A stretch of DNA of 64,000 nucleotides from Flavimaribacter sp039888615 (GCA_039888615.1 JBDQQS010000005.1); one strand, 5' to 3'. Counted from the first letter of the stretch, positions 8,192-16,587 are shown. Notes: generated by a model from the letters alone, not told the origin. Made by a program: numbers and translations.

Positions 8192-8794
8192 GTGACCAAA
8201 TCCCAGGACAGATCCGCACAGCGCGGACGGACGCGTCAGGCTATTCTGGATGGGGCCAGGAAGCTCCTGTCGGAAGGTAAGGTTGTCACGGTAGCCGCCG
8301 CTGCTGCAGAGAATGGTGTGTCAAAGGCGACCAGCTACCGCTACTATTCCGCCCCCGACGTTTTGGTTGCGGAGGCCGTCCTCGACATTGCGGTAAAACC
8401 CTATGAGGATATTGTTGGAGACGCCTCTGACGTGCAGGGAAAGCTGAGAGCTATATGCATCTACTTTCTGGATTTTTCATTCGAGAATGAAAGCGGTTTC
8501 CGTCAGTTCCTCTCCGGAACAATGCGTGAGTGGCGGGCCGATAGCAAAACGACCGCTCGGGGCGGACGCCGCATCAACATGTTTCGCCGAGCCTTGTCGG
8601 AACATGAAACCGGGCTGTCAAATGACCAGAAAGAGAAACTTGTTCGGAGCCTGTCCGCCTCTACTGGAATAGAGGCGTTGATTGCTTTGGTTGATGTCGC
8701 CGGCGCAACGCCACAACAAGCGCGAGAAGCCGTTGGTTTCATGGTAGATGCTATGGTCAAACAGATGCTCTCAGGGACGCAGCAACTTGTCTAA
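8192..8794 (+). CDS. TetR/AcrR-family transcriptional regulator
   Basis: A 200-residue protein from GTG 8192. Residues about 12-60 form the DNA-binding domain: TRQAILDGARKLLSEGK, then the helix-turn-helix with NGVSKATSYRYYSAPDVLVAEAV, where SYRYY is the TetR-family signature of the recognition helix. The remaining helical domain would bind an unknown ligand. It is transcribed away from the cupin gene across a perfect inverted repeat, and most likely represses both. It lies within the island, 316 bases from the right attachment site. Confidence 0.88.
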   Translation: MTKSQDRSAQRGRTRQAILDGARKLLSEGKVVTVAAAAAENGVSKATSYRYYSAPDVLVAEAVLDIAVKPYEDIVGDASDVQGKLRAICIYFLDFSFENESGFRQFLSGTMREWRADSKTTARGGRRINMFRRALSEHETGLSNDQKEKLVRSLSASTGIEALIALVDVAGATPQQAREAVGFMVDAMVKQMLSGTQQLV

Positions 8795-9110
8795 AGAGGC
8801 AAAACTATAATGGCCAGCCTGCAAGCTGTTTGTTCGCCAGCAATACATTGGCTTATGTATCTCCTAGACCGAATTTGAGATCTGAGGTTATGCGGTTTGA
8901 AAGGCCACCCATGCCTATATTCTGTTTGATCGGATCCAGATGGAATATCCCCGTCGTATTCGGAGGATCAGGCAGCGGGCGAGGATTTTTCAGGAGCGGC
9001 TGCCCTAATTCGGATAGGTCCTTACCGCGAAAAATAGTGGGAGTATAAGTGGGAAAGGAATTATAGATTCTAGAAATATCTATATAAAACAAATGGATAC
9101 GTGAAGAGAA
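8795..9110. other. Right-end non-coding stretch of the island
   Basis: No supported gene is seen. It holds the second double AGTGGGA motif (9036-9057) and then A+T-rich sequence up to the tRNA-Thr 3' end. Confidence 0.5.
9036..9057 (+). repeat. Candidate integrase arm-type site, right end
   Basis: AGTGGGAG, a 4-base gap, then AGTGGGAAAG, the same layout and orientation as 2603-2624, with 18 or more of 22 positions shared. It lies 54 bases inside the right attachment site. Confidence 0.6.
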
Positions 9111-9127
9111 TGGTGCCGCTTGTCAGA
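9111..9127. repeat. Right attachment-site copy (17-bp direct repeat, tRNA 3' end)
   Basis: TGGTGCCGCTTGTCAGA, identical to 2542-2558; on the minus strand it is the 3' T-stem half, acceptor and CCA of tRNA-Thr. Confidence 0.85.
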
Positions 9128-9186
9128 CTCGAACTGACGACCTCCGCATTACGAATGCGATGCTCTACCAACTGAGCTAAAGCGGC
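9111..9186 (-). tRNA. tRNA-Thr (anticodon CGT)
   Basis: Read on the minus strand, the 76-base gene begins GCCGCTT and ends AAGCGGC-A-CCA, a perfect 7-bp acceptor stem with encoded CCA. The D arm (GCTCAGTTGGTAGAGC) and T arm (GTTCGAGTC) are standard. The anticodon loop TTCGTAA gives CGT, reading the Thr codon ACG. Its last 17 bases are the island's right attachment site, and integration has kept the tRNA intact. Confidence 0.97.
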
Positions 9187-9301
9187 CCGTCGCCGTAACG
9201 ATTAACGGCGAGACCATTGCACGGGACGATGGTCCCCTGCAACGCGGCGCTGCTTAACCCTATTCACCGGCGAATTCAAGCCAAAAGCGTCAGGCGCGCA
9301 A

Positions 9302-10303
9302 TCAAACCCCCTGCCGCGCGTCCACGGGCGCGCTGTCCAGCGCAAGCGACCGCCGCGCGTCGAGATACTCGGCCTCCAGCCGGTCGACGAGAGCGGCCAC
9401 CGGCAGAACGGACTTGATCGCGCCCACGCCCTGGCCCGACCCCCAGATGTCGCGCCAGGCCTTGGCGCCCTGCGATTGATCGAAATTCATCTTCGTGACG
9501 TCGGCTTCCGGCAGATTATCCGGATCAAGCCCGGCGGCGATAATCGACGGTTTGAGATAATTGCCGAGCACGCCGGTGAAATAGTTGCTGTAGACGATGT
9601 CCGTGGCGTTGCTGTCGACGATCATCTGTTTGTAATCATCGACGGCCCGGGCTTCGTTCGTAGCGATGAAGGCGGAGCCCATATAGGCGAGATCCGCGCC
9701 CATCGCCTGCGCCGCCAGGATCGACCGGCCGTTGGCTATGGCGCCTGACAAGAGCAGCGGGCCATCGAACCATTCGCGAATTTCCTGGACCAGCGCAAAG
9801 GGAGACAGCGCTCCTGCGTGGCCGCCTGCGCCGGCGGCAACCGCGATCAGGCCGTCCGCGCCCTTGTTGATCGCCGAATGGGCGTGCCGGTTGTTTATGA
9901 TGTCGTGAAGCACAATCCCGCCATAGGCGTGCACCGCCTGATTGACCTCGGGCACCGCGCCCAGCGAGGAGATCACGATCGGAACCCTGTATTTCTCGCA
10001 TAGACCGAGATCATGTTCGAGCCGCTTGTTCGAGCGGTGGACGATCTGGTTGACGGCGAACGGCGCCGCCTTCCGATCCGGGTGCTTTGCGTCGTGATCG
10101 GCGAGCCCTTCGGTGATCTCCGCCAGCCATTCATCGAGTTGGGCTTCCGGCCGCGCATTGAGCGCCGGGAAGGAACCAACCACGCCTGCTTTGCATTGCG
10201 CCAGCGTCAGCGGCGGATGAGAGATGATGAACAGGGGTGCGCCGACGACCGGAAGACGCAGGTTTTTGAGGAGGTCGGGAAGGGCCATGGGAAACGATTC
10301 CAA
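9302..10303 (-). CDS. NAD(P)H-dependent flavin oxidoreductase / nitronate monooxygenase-like
   Basis: A 333-residue TIM-barrel flavoprotein. Family marks are LRLPVVGAPLFIISHPPL at the N-terminus, the central HDIINNRHAHSAINKGADG, GLIAVAAGAGGHAGALSPFAL (FMN phosphate loop, with the His-Ala-Gly typical of the group) and LLLSGAIANGRSI followed by GADLAYMGSAFIAT. Proteins of this class oxidise nitronates or act as NAD(P)H:quinone reductases; several occur near acyl-CoA catabolism genes. The start may be 10303 or the internal ATG at 10288. A 22-bp palindrome immediately upstream has the same arms as the one before the beta-oxidation operon at 52.9 kb, suggesting shared control. Confidence 0.88.
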   Translation of the reverse strand: MESFPMALPDLLKNLRLPVVGAPLFIISHPPLTLAQCKAGVVGSFPALNARPEAQLDEWLAEITEGLADHDAKHPDRKAAPFAVNQIVHRSNKRLEHDLGLCEKYRVPIVISSLGAVPEVNQAVHAYGGIVLHDIINNRHAHSAINKGADGLIAVAAGAGGHAGALSPFALVQEIREWFDGPLLLSGAIANGRSILAAQAMGADLAYMGSAFIATNEARAVDDYKQMIVDSNATDIVYSNYFTGVLGNYLKPSIIAAGLDPDNLPEADVTKMNFDQSQGAKAWRDIWGSGQGVGAIKSVLPVAALVDRLEAEYLDARRSLALDSAPVDARQGV

Positions 10304-10306
10304 ATT

Positions 10307-10328
10307 TTGACGTTTTCGTAAACGTCAA
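10307..10328. promoter_or_regulatory. 22-bp palindromic operator, copy 1
   Basis: TTGACGTTT (10307-10315), a 4-base centre TCGT, then AAACGTCAA (10320-10328). The arms are identical to those at 52859-52880. It ends four bases before the start codon at 10303, or 19 before ATG 10288, a repressor-like position. The ACGT-centred arms resemble sites of LiuR/FadR-type acyl-CoA catabolic regulators in proteobacteria (inference). Confidence 0.7.
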
Positions 10329-10507
10329 TGCAATTATCAGAACGTGTATTGGCTGAAAAGGCCGGACTGGACCTTGCGAAATGGAATCGCTTGTGTCTTT
10401 GACCACATTTGTATTGGAAAAACCCTTCTACTTATGTCATTTGGCAGGTGCCCGTTTGGCGACAGGGCCAAAAGGACGTTTGAGACGTCACAGACTGGAG
10501 TGAATTT

Positions 10508-12307
10508 GTGAAGGGACTGGAAGCGGCGATCGTCAAGGCTTTGAAAGAGGCCGGACAGGCGGATGCCCAGACCCGTGCCAAAATCTACCAGTCGGCGCGC
10601 GACGCGCTTGGCCGGGCAATCTCCAAACAACAGTTGGACGGCTCTGACACGGCCATAGAACAGCATCGAAAACTCGAAAAAACGATCAACTCCGTCGAGG
10701 CTGAATACCAGAAGGCGCAGATGCGCAAGCCTGAGCCCGAGCCAGAGCCTGACATCTTCGATCTCGAGCCTGAAGAATTGCTGATGCCGGAGACGGTTCT
10801 CAATCTCGACGATCTTGTCTTGCCGGAGGAAAGAGAGCCGCGCAAACAACCGCCCGCGGCGCGGGATGACATTGCTCAGCGGAACGAAGACCGGGCCGAG
10901 CCGCCGATGACGCCGACTCCGTTCAGATCAGAAGATGCAGATTTCACCCGTCCCGAACCGACGCCACGCCGCGAAGCGCCGGCAGCGCGAGGCGGGCGCG
11001 CCGAGCGTGATGTGCGGGTCGAACCGGAGCTTTGGTCAGAACGGGGCGAGCGCGGTCGCGAAGAAGCGCCTGCGTCGCAGGCTCCTCCTTCCGACCGACC
11101 GAACCGGCGACGCGAAAGCGAAGCCTCTCAGCGCCGCAGCGCTGACGGCCCACCCCGTCGTCCGCGCGCGCCCGGTCTCAAAGAAACACACGGCCCTGAA
11201 TTTGAGGACGTCTTCGTCCAAAACGAACGCCAGCCGCCGCGCGGAAGCAGCGGCGCCCAGCCGCAGGCGGGGCGCCCCGACTGGCCGGAATATGACGACA
11301 TCGACTGGCAGGATCCGGGCGACCGCCTTCAGAAAGGGCCTCGCAGACCGAAGATGCCGGCGGCCGAAGAGCCGCAATGGGAAGATCTTGACGCCGCGCC
11401 GGAACCGGAATTGCGGCATGACCAGCAGGACTGGGATGCCGTAGAGGCGCCCAGACCAGCTCATCGAAACGGCAAGCGCCCGCGTAGCCAGCCGGACCAG
11501 CAAGCCGGGCAAACCGGCCGGCCTCCGCGCGCCAGAAAGCGTAGGCGCCAGGATCCGTCACCGCCGCGTGCGTCCGGACATCAGCCGAACAGGCCGGTGC
11601 GATGGGACGAGCCGAATGTTGACGACGGTCGCGGCGGGCGTCGTTCGGCGGGCCGCAACGGCAAGAAACGCCGATTCCCGATTTTCTCGCTGATTCTCGT
11701 AATGGCGCTGGTCGTGGCCTTCGTCGGAATCGGCGTCTGGTGGTTCATCGTCGGCGGGCTTGGCCTGTCGAGCGAGGAGCGCGACATGAGCGTTCCAAAT
11801 CCGCCGGCGCAGGTTGAAAGCGAGGATTTCGCGGGCTCACCGAGGCCCCAGGGTCGTTTCTCGGATGACTGGGTGCGGGTCTTCTCCCCGGACGACATCA
11901 CGAATGTGTCGGCGAATGAAGACGCTTCCGTCGAATTGCTCGACGAAGGCAGCCGGGCCGCCCTGCAGATCACGTCCACCAACGGGGACGAAGCGGGTGA
12001 AGTGAGTTTCGAACTGGGTCCCGGCGTGCTGCAGATGATGCAGGATCGGGAATCGCTCGTCGCCATCACCCTGCGCTCCGCAAGCGAAGAGCCCACGCAG
12101 ATTTATATTCGCTGCGATTTTCCGGGCCTTGGCGATTGCGGGCGTCGTCGTTTCGACGTGGCCTACGAGCTCAACGACATCATATTCAATGTGGATCTGC
12201 GCGGCGCCGCCGCCACCGGACTGCCGGGCTACATCTACATCAATCCGGACGTCACGGGCTCCTCCAGGAGCGTCGACATTTACGGCATTCGCATCCGGCC
12301 TGAATAG
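10508..12307 (+). CDS. Unrecognised single-pass membrane protein with long disordered region
   Basis: A 599-residue protein from GTG 10508, with GGAG at 10497-10500. Residues 1-75 are helical and charged (AIVKALKEAGQADAQTRAKI). Residues about 75-385 are dominated by Pro, Arg, Glu, Asp and Gln with no visible fold. A single membrane segment lies at about 391-413 (SLILVMALVVAFVGIGVWWF). Residues about 418-599 alternate beta-strand patterns and contain a Cys pair (RCDFPGLGDC), suggesting a periplasmic beta-sandwich, perhaps carbohydrate- or peptidoglycan-facing. I know no characterised homologue. It lies upstream of phoR, 315 bases away, and is probably a separate transcription unit. Confidence 0.75.
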   Translation: MKGLEAAIVKALKEAGQADAQTRAKIYQSARDALGRAISKQQLDGSDTAIEQHRKLEKTINSVEAEYQKAQMRKPEPEPEPDIFDLEPEELLMPETVLNLDDLVLPEEREPRKQPPAARDDIAQRNEDRAEPPMTPTPFRSEDADFTRPEPTPRREAPAARGGRAERDVRVEPELWSERGERGREEAPASQAPPSDRPNRRRESEASQRRSADGPPRRPRAPGLKETHGPEFEDVFVQNERQPPRGSSGAQPQAGRPDWPEYDDIDWQDPGDRLQKGPRRPKMPAAEEPQWEDLDAAPEPELRHDQQDWDAVEAPRPAHRNGKRPRSQPDQQAGQTGRPPRARKRRRQDPSPPRASGHQPNRPVRWDEPNVDDGRGGRRSAGRNGKKRRFPIFSLILVMALVVAFVGIGVWWFIVGGLGLSSEERDMSVPNPPAQVESEDFAGSPRPQGRFSDDWVRVFSPDDITNVSANEDASVELLDEGSRAALQITSTNGDEAGEVSFELGPGVLQMMQDRESLVAITLRSASEEPTQIYIRCDFPGLGDCGRRRFDVAYELNDIIFNVDLRGAAATGLPGYIYINPDVTGSSRSVDIYGIRIRPE

Positions 12308-12622
12308 ATTTTTTGGTTGAAACGCCCATTCGGCGGCGATGCGCCGGCGGCGGTCCCGGCCATCGTCAATCCTTCAGAAAACCTGTGTTGACGCCCGGGG
12401 TCTTCCTTGCCGTTTGATGGCGATTTCCACAGCCATGCAGCACATTTTTACCGTCGCTCCGTTTCTTCCTATCCCCTTTTTCCTTTACCATCGAGGCTCG
12501 TCGGATTAACGGGAACTGTCCGTCCACAACACCGGCGGTCCGGTCATGACAGTGTCATCCGCGGTCTCTACGTCAAACTTCTGGTTCGCGAGCGGACGGC
12601 GGCGGTCAATGCAGACAGACTT
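12308..12622. other. Leader region of phoR
   Basis: The phoR frame stays open upstream to ATG 12407, but composition and the usual PhoR length argue that these codons are not translated. ATGACA-g-TGTCAT at 12546-12558 forms an inverted pair of the TGTCAT half-site found in Pho boxes, a possible but unproven PhoB site. Confidence 0.4.
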
Positions 12623-13927
12623 ATGTTGAAGAAAAACGACAGCGAGAAGGAAGACCTGCGGGCTGAAATGTCGGCCGTTCCGATGCGTCTATACGATGCG
12701 CGTTACACCCTGATCGCCGCCGTGTTCCTGGCCATGGCGCTGATCGTCTTCGATGACGTGACGCTCTGGCATGTCTGGCTCGGCCTCGGAATTATCGTTC
12801 TCGCCGCGGCTCTGCCGGTGCGATCGCGAATGATCCGCAAACGCGAGAGGATGCTCAGACAAACCGGTTCGCAGACGCCGGTCGAGGACGTGGTCTTTGC
12901 AAGTTGCGAGGCGCTCGACGATCCGGCGATCGTGCTCGCGCCCGGCAGCATCGTGATCTACCAGAACCATGCCGCAATCGAGAAATTCGGGCCTATTACC
13001 CGCGGATCTCATCTGTCTTCCCGGCTGCGTGCGCCGCAGATTCTCGAACTGGTTCACGAGGTCGCCGACGATCACCGCACAAGAACAATCGACTACGTGG
13101 AAAAGGTGCCCTCGGAAAGGTGGTACAAGGTGCGGATCGCGCCGATGCGCGAGGTCGCGCGTCTGAAGGGAGGCAGTGCACTCTTTCTCCTCATATTTCG
13201 CGATCAGAGCGAGTCGCGGCGCATGGACCGCATGCGCACGGACTTCATCGCCAACGCCAGCCATGAACTGCGCACCCCGCTGGCGTCGCTGACAGGGTTC
13301 ATCGAAACCCTTCAGGGTCCGGCGCGCAACGACCGCGAAGCCCAGGAACGTTTTCTTTCTATCATGAGCGAACAGGCCGGCCGAATGACGCGGTTGGTCG
13401 ATGATCTCTTGTCGCTGACCCGTCTGGAAATGAAGGCGCACATGGCGCCGACGGACGAGGTCGACCTCGTTCCGCTGATCGGCCATGTTCGCGACACGCT
13501 GCGGCCGATGGCCGAGGATCTCGATGTGGAACTCCGGCTGGCCGCGCCCGAAGGGCCAGTGCCGGTGACGGGAGACTATGACGAACTCATCCAGGTTTTC
13601 GAAAATCTGATCGAGAACGCCTGCAAATACGGCCAGAACGGCGGCCGCGTGGATATCTCGATCAAGGATCCCTCACCGACGGCGCAGGGCATGATCGACG
13701 TTTCGATCAAGGATTACGGACCGGGCATTCCGTCCGAGCATGTGCCGCGATTAACGGAGCGTTTCTACCGGGTCAATGTGGAGACGAGCCGATCCAAGAA
13801 AGGGACGGGGCTGGGCCTTGCGATCGTCAAACATATCCTCACCAGGCATCGCGCAAGGCTGATCGTGAACTCCGTTCTCGGAGAAGGATCGGAGTTTGTC
13901 GTAAGAATCGTGCGGCGATCTTCTTGA
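12623..13927 (+). CDS. phoR: Phosphate regulon sensor histidine kinase PhoR
   Basis: From ATG 12623 the protein has 434 residues, close to the usual PhoR size; the frame extends to 12407 and another candidate is ATG 12668. Two membrane segments near the N-terminus (YTLIAAVFLAMALIVF and WLGLGIIVLAAALPV) have almost no periplasmic loop, as in PhoR. A PAS-like region follows, then the dimerisation box with the phosphorylated His (ANASHELRTPLASLTGFIE) and the ATPase boxes N (NLIENACKYG), G1 (DYGPGIP) and G2 (GTGLGLAIVKHIL). It senses phosphate through the Pst-PhoU complex and phosphorylates PhoB. It heads the pst cluster, with PhoB at the end. Confidence 0.9.
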   Translation: MLKKNDSEKEDLRAEMSAVPMRLYDARYTLIAAVFLAMALIVFDDVTLWHVWLGLGIIVLAAALPVRSRMIRKRERMLRQTGSQTPVEDVVFASCEALDDPAIVLAPGSIVIYQNHAAIEKFGPITRGSHLSSRLRAPQILELVHEVADDHRTRTIDYVEKVPSERWYKVRIAPMREVARLKGGSALFLLIFRDQSESRRMDRMRTDFIANASHELRTPLASLTGFIETLQGPARNDREAQERFLSIMSEQAGRMTRLVDDLLSLTRLEMKAHMAPTDEVDLVPLIGHVRDTLRPMAEDLDVELRLAAPEGPVPVTGDYDELIQVFENLIENACKYGQNGGRVDISIKDPSPTAQGMIDVSIKDYGPGIPSEHVPRLTERFYRVNVETSRSKKGTGLGLAIVKHILTRHRARLIVNSVLGEGSEFVVRIVRRSS

Positions 13928-13973
13928 TTTCGTTGCAAACTATAAAAAAATACAACGATTACAGAGACATAAA

Positions 13974-14013
13974 TTGTCATAAAACTGTAAATGCTTCGTC
14001 ATAAAAGTGCATT
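13974..14013 (+). promoter_or_regulatory. Tandem Pho boxes upstream of pstS
   Basis: TTGTCATAAAACTGTAAA (13974-13991) is close to the Pho-box pattern CTGTCATAxAxCTGTCA, and a second weaker box TCGTCATAAAAGTGC follows at 13996-14010, 22 bases on. They lie 103-142 bases before pstS, where PhoB-phosphate should activate transcription. Confidence 0.8.
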
Positions 14014-14115
14014 GCCCAGGTTGTTAAGAGTACCACGCCGGTAACTCAACGGGCTGCGCTCAACAATGAGCGTAAAACACACCACCGCAATACACCGCTC
14101 AGACGGGAGAGATTC

Positions 14116-15153
14116 ATGAAAACCCTTAAAGTGACAGCAGCCGCGCTGGTGGCGTCGGCTGCGTTTGCTGGCGCCGCGATTGCGCGCGACCAGATCAAGA
14201 TCGTCGGTTCTTCGACGGTTTTCCCCTATTCGCAGGCTACTGCTGAAGAATATTCCAACAAAACGGGTAACCCTGCTCCGGTCGTTGAATCGACTGGCAC
14301 CGGCGGTGGCTTCAAGGTCTTCTGCGGAGGCATCGGGCCTGACCACGCTGATATCACGGGCGCATCGCGCGCAATCAAATCTTCCGAGATCGAGCTTTGC
14401 GCTGGCAATGGCGTTGACGACATCACCGAAGCCCTCATCGGGTACGATGGTTTGTCTATCGCCATTTCCCGCCAGAACGAAGCAGACTGGGACTTGACGG
14501 AAGAGCAGATCTTCAAGGCGCTTGCTGCTGAACTTCCGGACGGCAATGGCGGTTTCGTCGCCAATCCGAACCAGAAGTGGTCGGACATCGATCCGTCTCT
14601 TCCGGACTCCGAGATTCTGATTTTCGGACCTCCCCCCACCTCCGGCACACGCGACGCCTTCGTCGAGCTTGCCATGCATGACGGCTGCAACGCTCTTCCG
14701 GGCATGGAAGCGCTTGAAGAGTCCGACGAAGACACATGGGAAGAAAAGTGTTCCCGCATGCGTCAGGACGGCCCCTTCGTAGAGGCCGGTGAAAACGACA
14801 ACCTGATCGTTCAGCGTCTGGAAGCCGACTCGCACGCTGTTGGCATCTTCGGTTACTCCTTCCTGTACGAGAACAATGACAAACTGAAGGGCGTGAAGAT
14901 CAACGGCGTTGCGCCGACTTTCGAGACGATCGCGGACTTCTCGTATCCGATCGCCCGCCCGATCTTCTTCTACGTAAAGAACGCTCATCGCGACGTGATT
15001 CCCGGTATGAAGGAATTCATCGCCGAGTATGTGTCTGACGAAGCGCTTGCTGCTGACGGCTACCTGCCGGAGCGTGGCTTGACGCCGCTTTCCGATGAAA
15101 AGCGCGCGGAAGTCCAGGAAAGCGTTCTGGGCGCCAAGAAGCTCGGAATGTAA
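14116..15153 (+). CDS. pstS: Phosphate ABC transporter substrate-binding protein PstS
   Basis: A 345-residue periplasmic protein. The signal peptide MKTLKVTAAALVASAAFAGA is cleaved near AIA-RDQIK. Phosphate-binding elements are visible: VGSSTVFPYSQ, ESTGTGGGFKVFCGG with the anion-binding Gly-Thr-Gly-Gly-Gly, ADITGASRAI, and TSGTRDAFVE. GGGAGA at 14104-14109 sets the start. It captures inorganic phosphate and passes it to PstCA. Two Pho boxes precede the gene and a stable hairpin follows it, both expected of the first, most strongly expressed gene of a pst operon. Confidence 0.96.
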   Translation: MKTLKVTAAALVASAAFAGAAIARDQIKIVGSSTVFPYSQATAEEYSNKTGNPAPVVESTGTGGGFKVFCGGIGPDHADITGASRAIKSSEIELCAGNGVDDITEALIGYDGLSIAISRQNEADWDLTEEQIFKALAAELPDGNGGFVANPNQKWSDIDPSLPDSEILIFGPPPTSGTRDAFVELAMHDGCNALPGMEALEESDEDTWEEKCSRMRQDGPFVEAGENDNLIVQRLEADSHAVGIFGYSFLYENNDKLKGVKINGVAPTFETIADFSYPIARPIFFYVKNAHRDVIPGMKEFIAEYVSDEALAADGYLPERGLTPLSDEKRAEVQESVLGAKKLGM

Positions 15154-15166
15154 CGAAATTACCTTT

Positions 15167-15198
15167 GGCAAACCCCGGTGTCTGCGCCGGGGTTTGCC
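15167..15198 (+). promoter_or_regulatory. Stable intercistronic hairpin between pstS and pstC
   Basis: GGCAAACCCCGG (15167-15178) and CCGGGGTTTGCC (15187-15198) form a perfect 12-bp stem with an 8-base loop. No T-run follows, so it is more likely an mRNA-stabilising or partial-attenuation element that raises PstS over PstCAB than a full terminator. Confidence 0.75.
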
Positions 15199-15216
15199 GT
15201 TTGAGGGGCAAGGGAT

Positions 15217-16587
15217 ATGGTTCTATACCTTTTACTGTTTTTGGTCCTGGCGTCGCTTGTGGCGTATTTCCTCGCTTCGCGGCGCGCTGTCGCCGCCGCT
15301 GGAACCGATCTGCGTGAAATGCATTCCCGGCCTGTGTATCACGGCATGAACGCCATGGTTTACACGGCTGTCCCTGCGTTTATATTTCTCTTGCTCTGGC
15401 TGCTGTTCGAGAATTCGGTCATCGATTTCCTCGTTTTGGGTTCCTTTCCGGGAGCCGAGGCATTGAATTCCTCGGAAAAAGCCTTGCTGACCAGCGAAAT
15501 ACGGCAGGTCGCGGCAGGCAACATTTTCCAGGAGCCTTCCCAGGCGGTGCTCAACGCCGTCGAATACCTCAAGTCTCTGCGCGTAACATCTACGGTGTTG
15601 CTTTCCGCCGCTGTTTTCGTGCTGGCGATCGCCGGCGCGATCATCGCGGTAATGGCCGTGTCCAAACGGTTCTTCGCAAGGCATCGTTTCGAAAAAGCCG
15701 TCACCTGGTTCATGATCTTTGCGTCAGCCGTCGCAATCCTGACCACCCTCGGCATCGTCGCCTCGTTGTTGTTCGAGGCGTATCAGTTCTTCAAGCGGGT
15801 GCCATTCTACGAGTTCCTGTTCGGATTGCGGTGGGAGCCGCAGATTGCCATCAGGGCGGATCAGGTCGCCGGCCAGGGTGCATTCGGCGCCGTTCCCGTG
15901 TTCCTCGGCACCATGCTCGTGGCCACGCTCGCTATGGCGGTCGCCGTGCCGATCGGGATTTTGTCGGCCATTTATCTGACCGAATACGCTTCCAAGCCCT
16001 TCCGGGCCGTGGTCAAGCCTATCCTTGAGATTCTCGCCGGCGTACCCACTGTCGTCTACGGCTTTTTTGCGGTGCTCACAGTCGCGCCCGCCCTGCGTCA
16101 GTTGGGAACGGCGATCGGAATGGATGTGGCGCCCAACAGCGCTCTGGCGGCAGGCGGCGTAATGGGCATCATGCTCATTCCCTTCATCTCCTCGCTTTCA
16201 GACGACGCTTTCGCTGCTGTGCCGCAGATGATACGCGACGGTTCGCTGGCGGTCGGAGCCACCAAAGGCGAAACGATCCGGCGTGTATTGCTGCCGGCCG
16301 CGCTGCCGGGCATTGTCGGAGGCGTGCTGCTCGCCCTCAGCCGTGCTATCGGCGAAACGATGATCGTCGTGATGGCCGCCGGCCTGATTGCAAAAATGAC
16401 TGTTAATCCTCTGGACTCCGTCACGACGGTGACAGTGCAGATCGTGACGTTGCTGATCGGTGACTCGGAGTTCGACAATCCCAAGACGCTCGCAGCCTTC
16501 GCACTCGGCCTGATGTTGTTCATCGTGACGCTTTTCCTGAACCTCATAGCACTGCGTATTGTCCGCAAATACCGGGAGGCATACTGA
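15217..16587 (+). CDS. pstC: Phosphate ABC transporter permease PstC
   Basis: A 456-residue inner-membrane permease. The C-terminal half carries the binding-protein-dependent transport fold: GTMLVATLAMAVAVPIGIL, the EAA-type loop (VGATKGETIRRVLLPAALPG) that contacts PstB, and SRAIGETMIVVMAAGLIA. The first roughly 180 residues contain extra membrane segments and a hydrophilic portion absent from the shorter E. coli protein; such long PstC forms are common in Rhizobiales. AAGGG sits at 15209-15213. Its TGA overlaps the pstA start by one base. Confidence 0.94.
   Translation: MVLYLLLFLVLASLVAYFLASRRAVAAAGTDLREMHSRPVYHGMNAMVYTAVPAFIFLLLWLLFENSVIDFLVLGSFPGAEALNSSEKALLTSEIRQVAAGNIFQEPSQAVLNAVEYLKSLRVTSTVLLSAAVFVLAIAGAIIAVMAVSKRFFARHRFEKAVTWFMIFASAVAILTTLGIVASLLFEAYQFFKRVPFYEFLFGLRWEPQIAIRADQVAGQGAFGAVPVFLGTMLVATLAMAVAVPIGILSAIYLTEYASKPFRAVVKPILEILAGVPTVVYGFFAVLTVAPALRQLGTAIGMDVAPNSALAAGGVMGIMLIPFISSLSDDAFAAVPQMIRDGSLAVGATKGETIRRVLLPAALPGIVGGVLLALSRAIGETMIVVMAAGLIAKMTVNPLDSVTTVTVQIVTLLIGDSEFDNPKTLAAFALGLMLFIVTLFLNLIALRIVRKYREAY

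Larger units (their letters stand above)
2542..9127. mobile_element. Genomic island integrated in the 3' end of tRNA-Thr(CGT)
   Basis: The 17 bases TGGTGCCGCTTGTCAGA occur at 2542-2558 and at 9111-9127. The right copy is the 3' end (with CCA) of an intact tRNA-Thr on the minus strand; the left copy stands alone. A tyrosine-integrase gene starts 70 bases inside the left copy, and near-identical double motifs occur just inside both ends. This is the layout of an element integrated at a tRNA 3' end. Long stretches (3.7-4.04, 7.27-7.64 and 8.8-9.1 kb) are visibly richer in A+T than the flanks. Contents: integrase remnant, transposon-end remnant, two small ORFs, an autotransporter, a 61-codon ORF, and a cupin/TetR pair. 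With its integrase broken, the island is probably immobile unless helped in trans. Confidence 0.85.

Noticed and set aside
12407..12622. N-terminal extension of PhoR by 72 residues
   Set aside because: Arg/Pro/Ser-rich, not PhoR-like, and places a non-membrane segment ahead of the first transmembrane helix.
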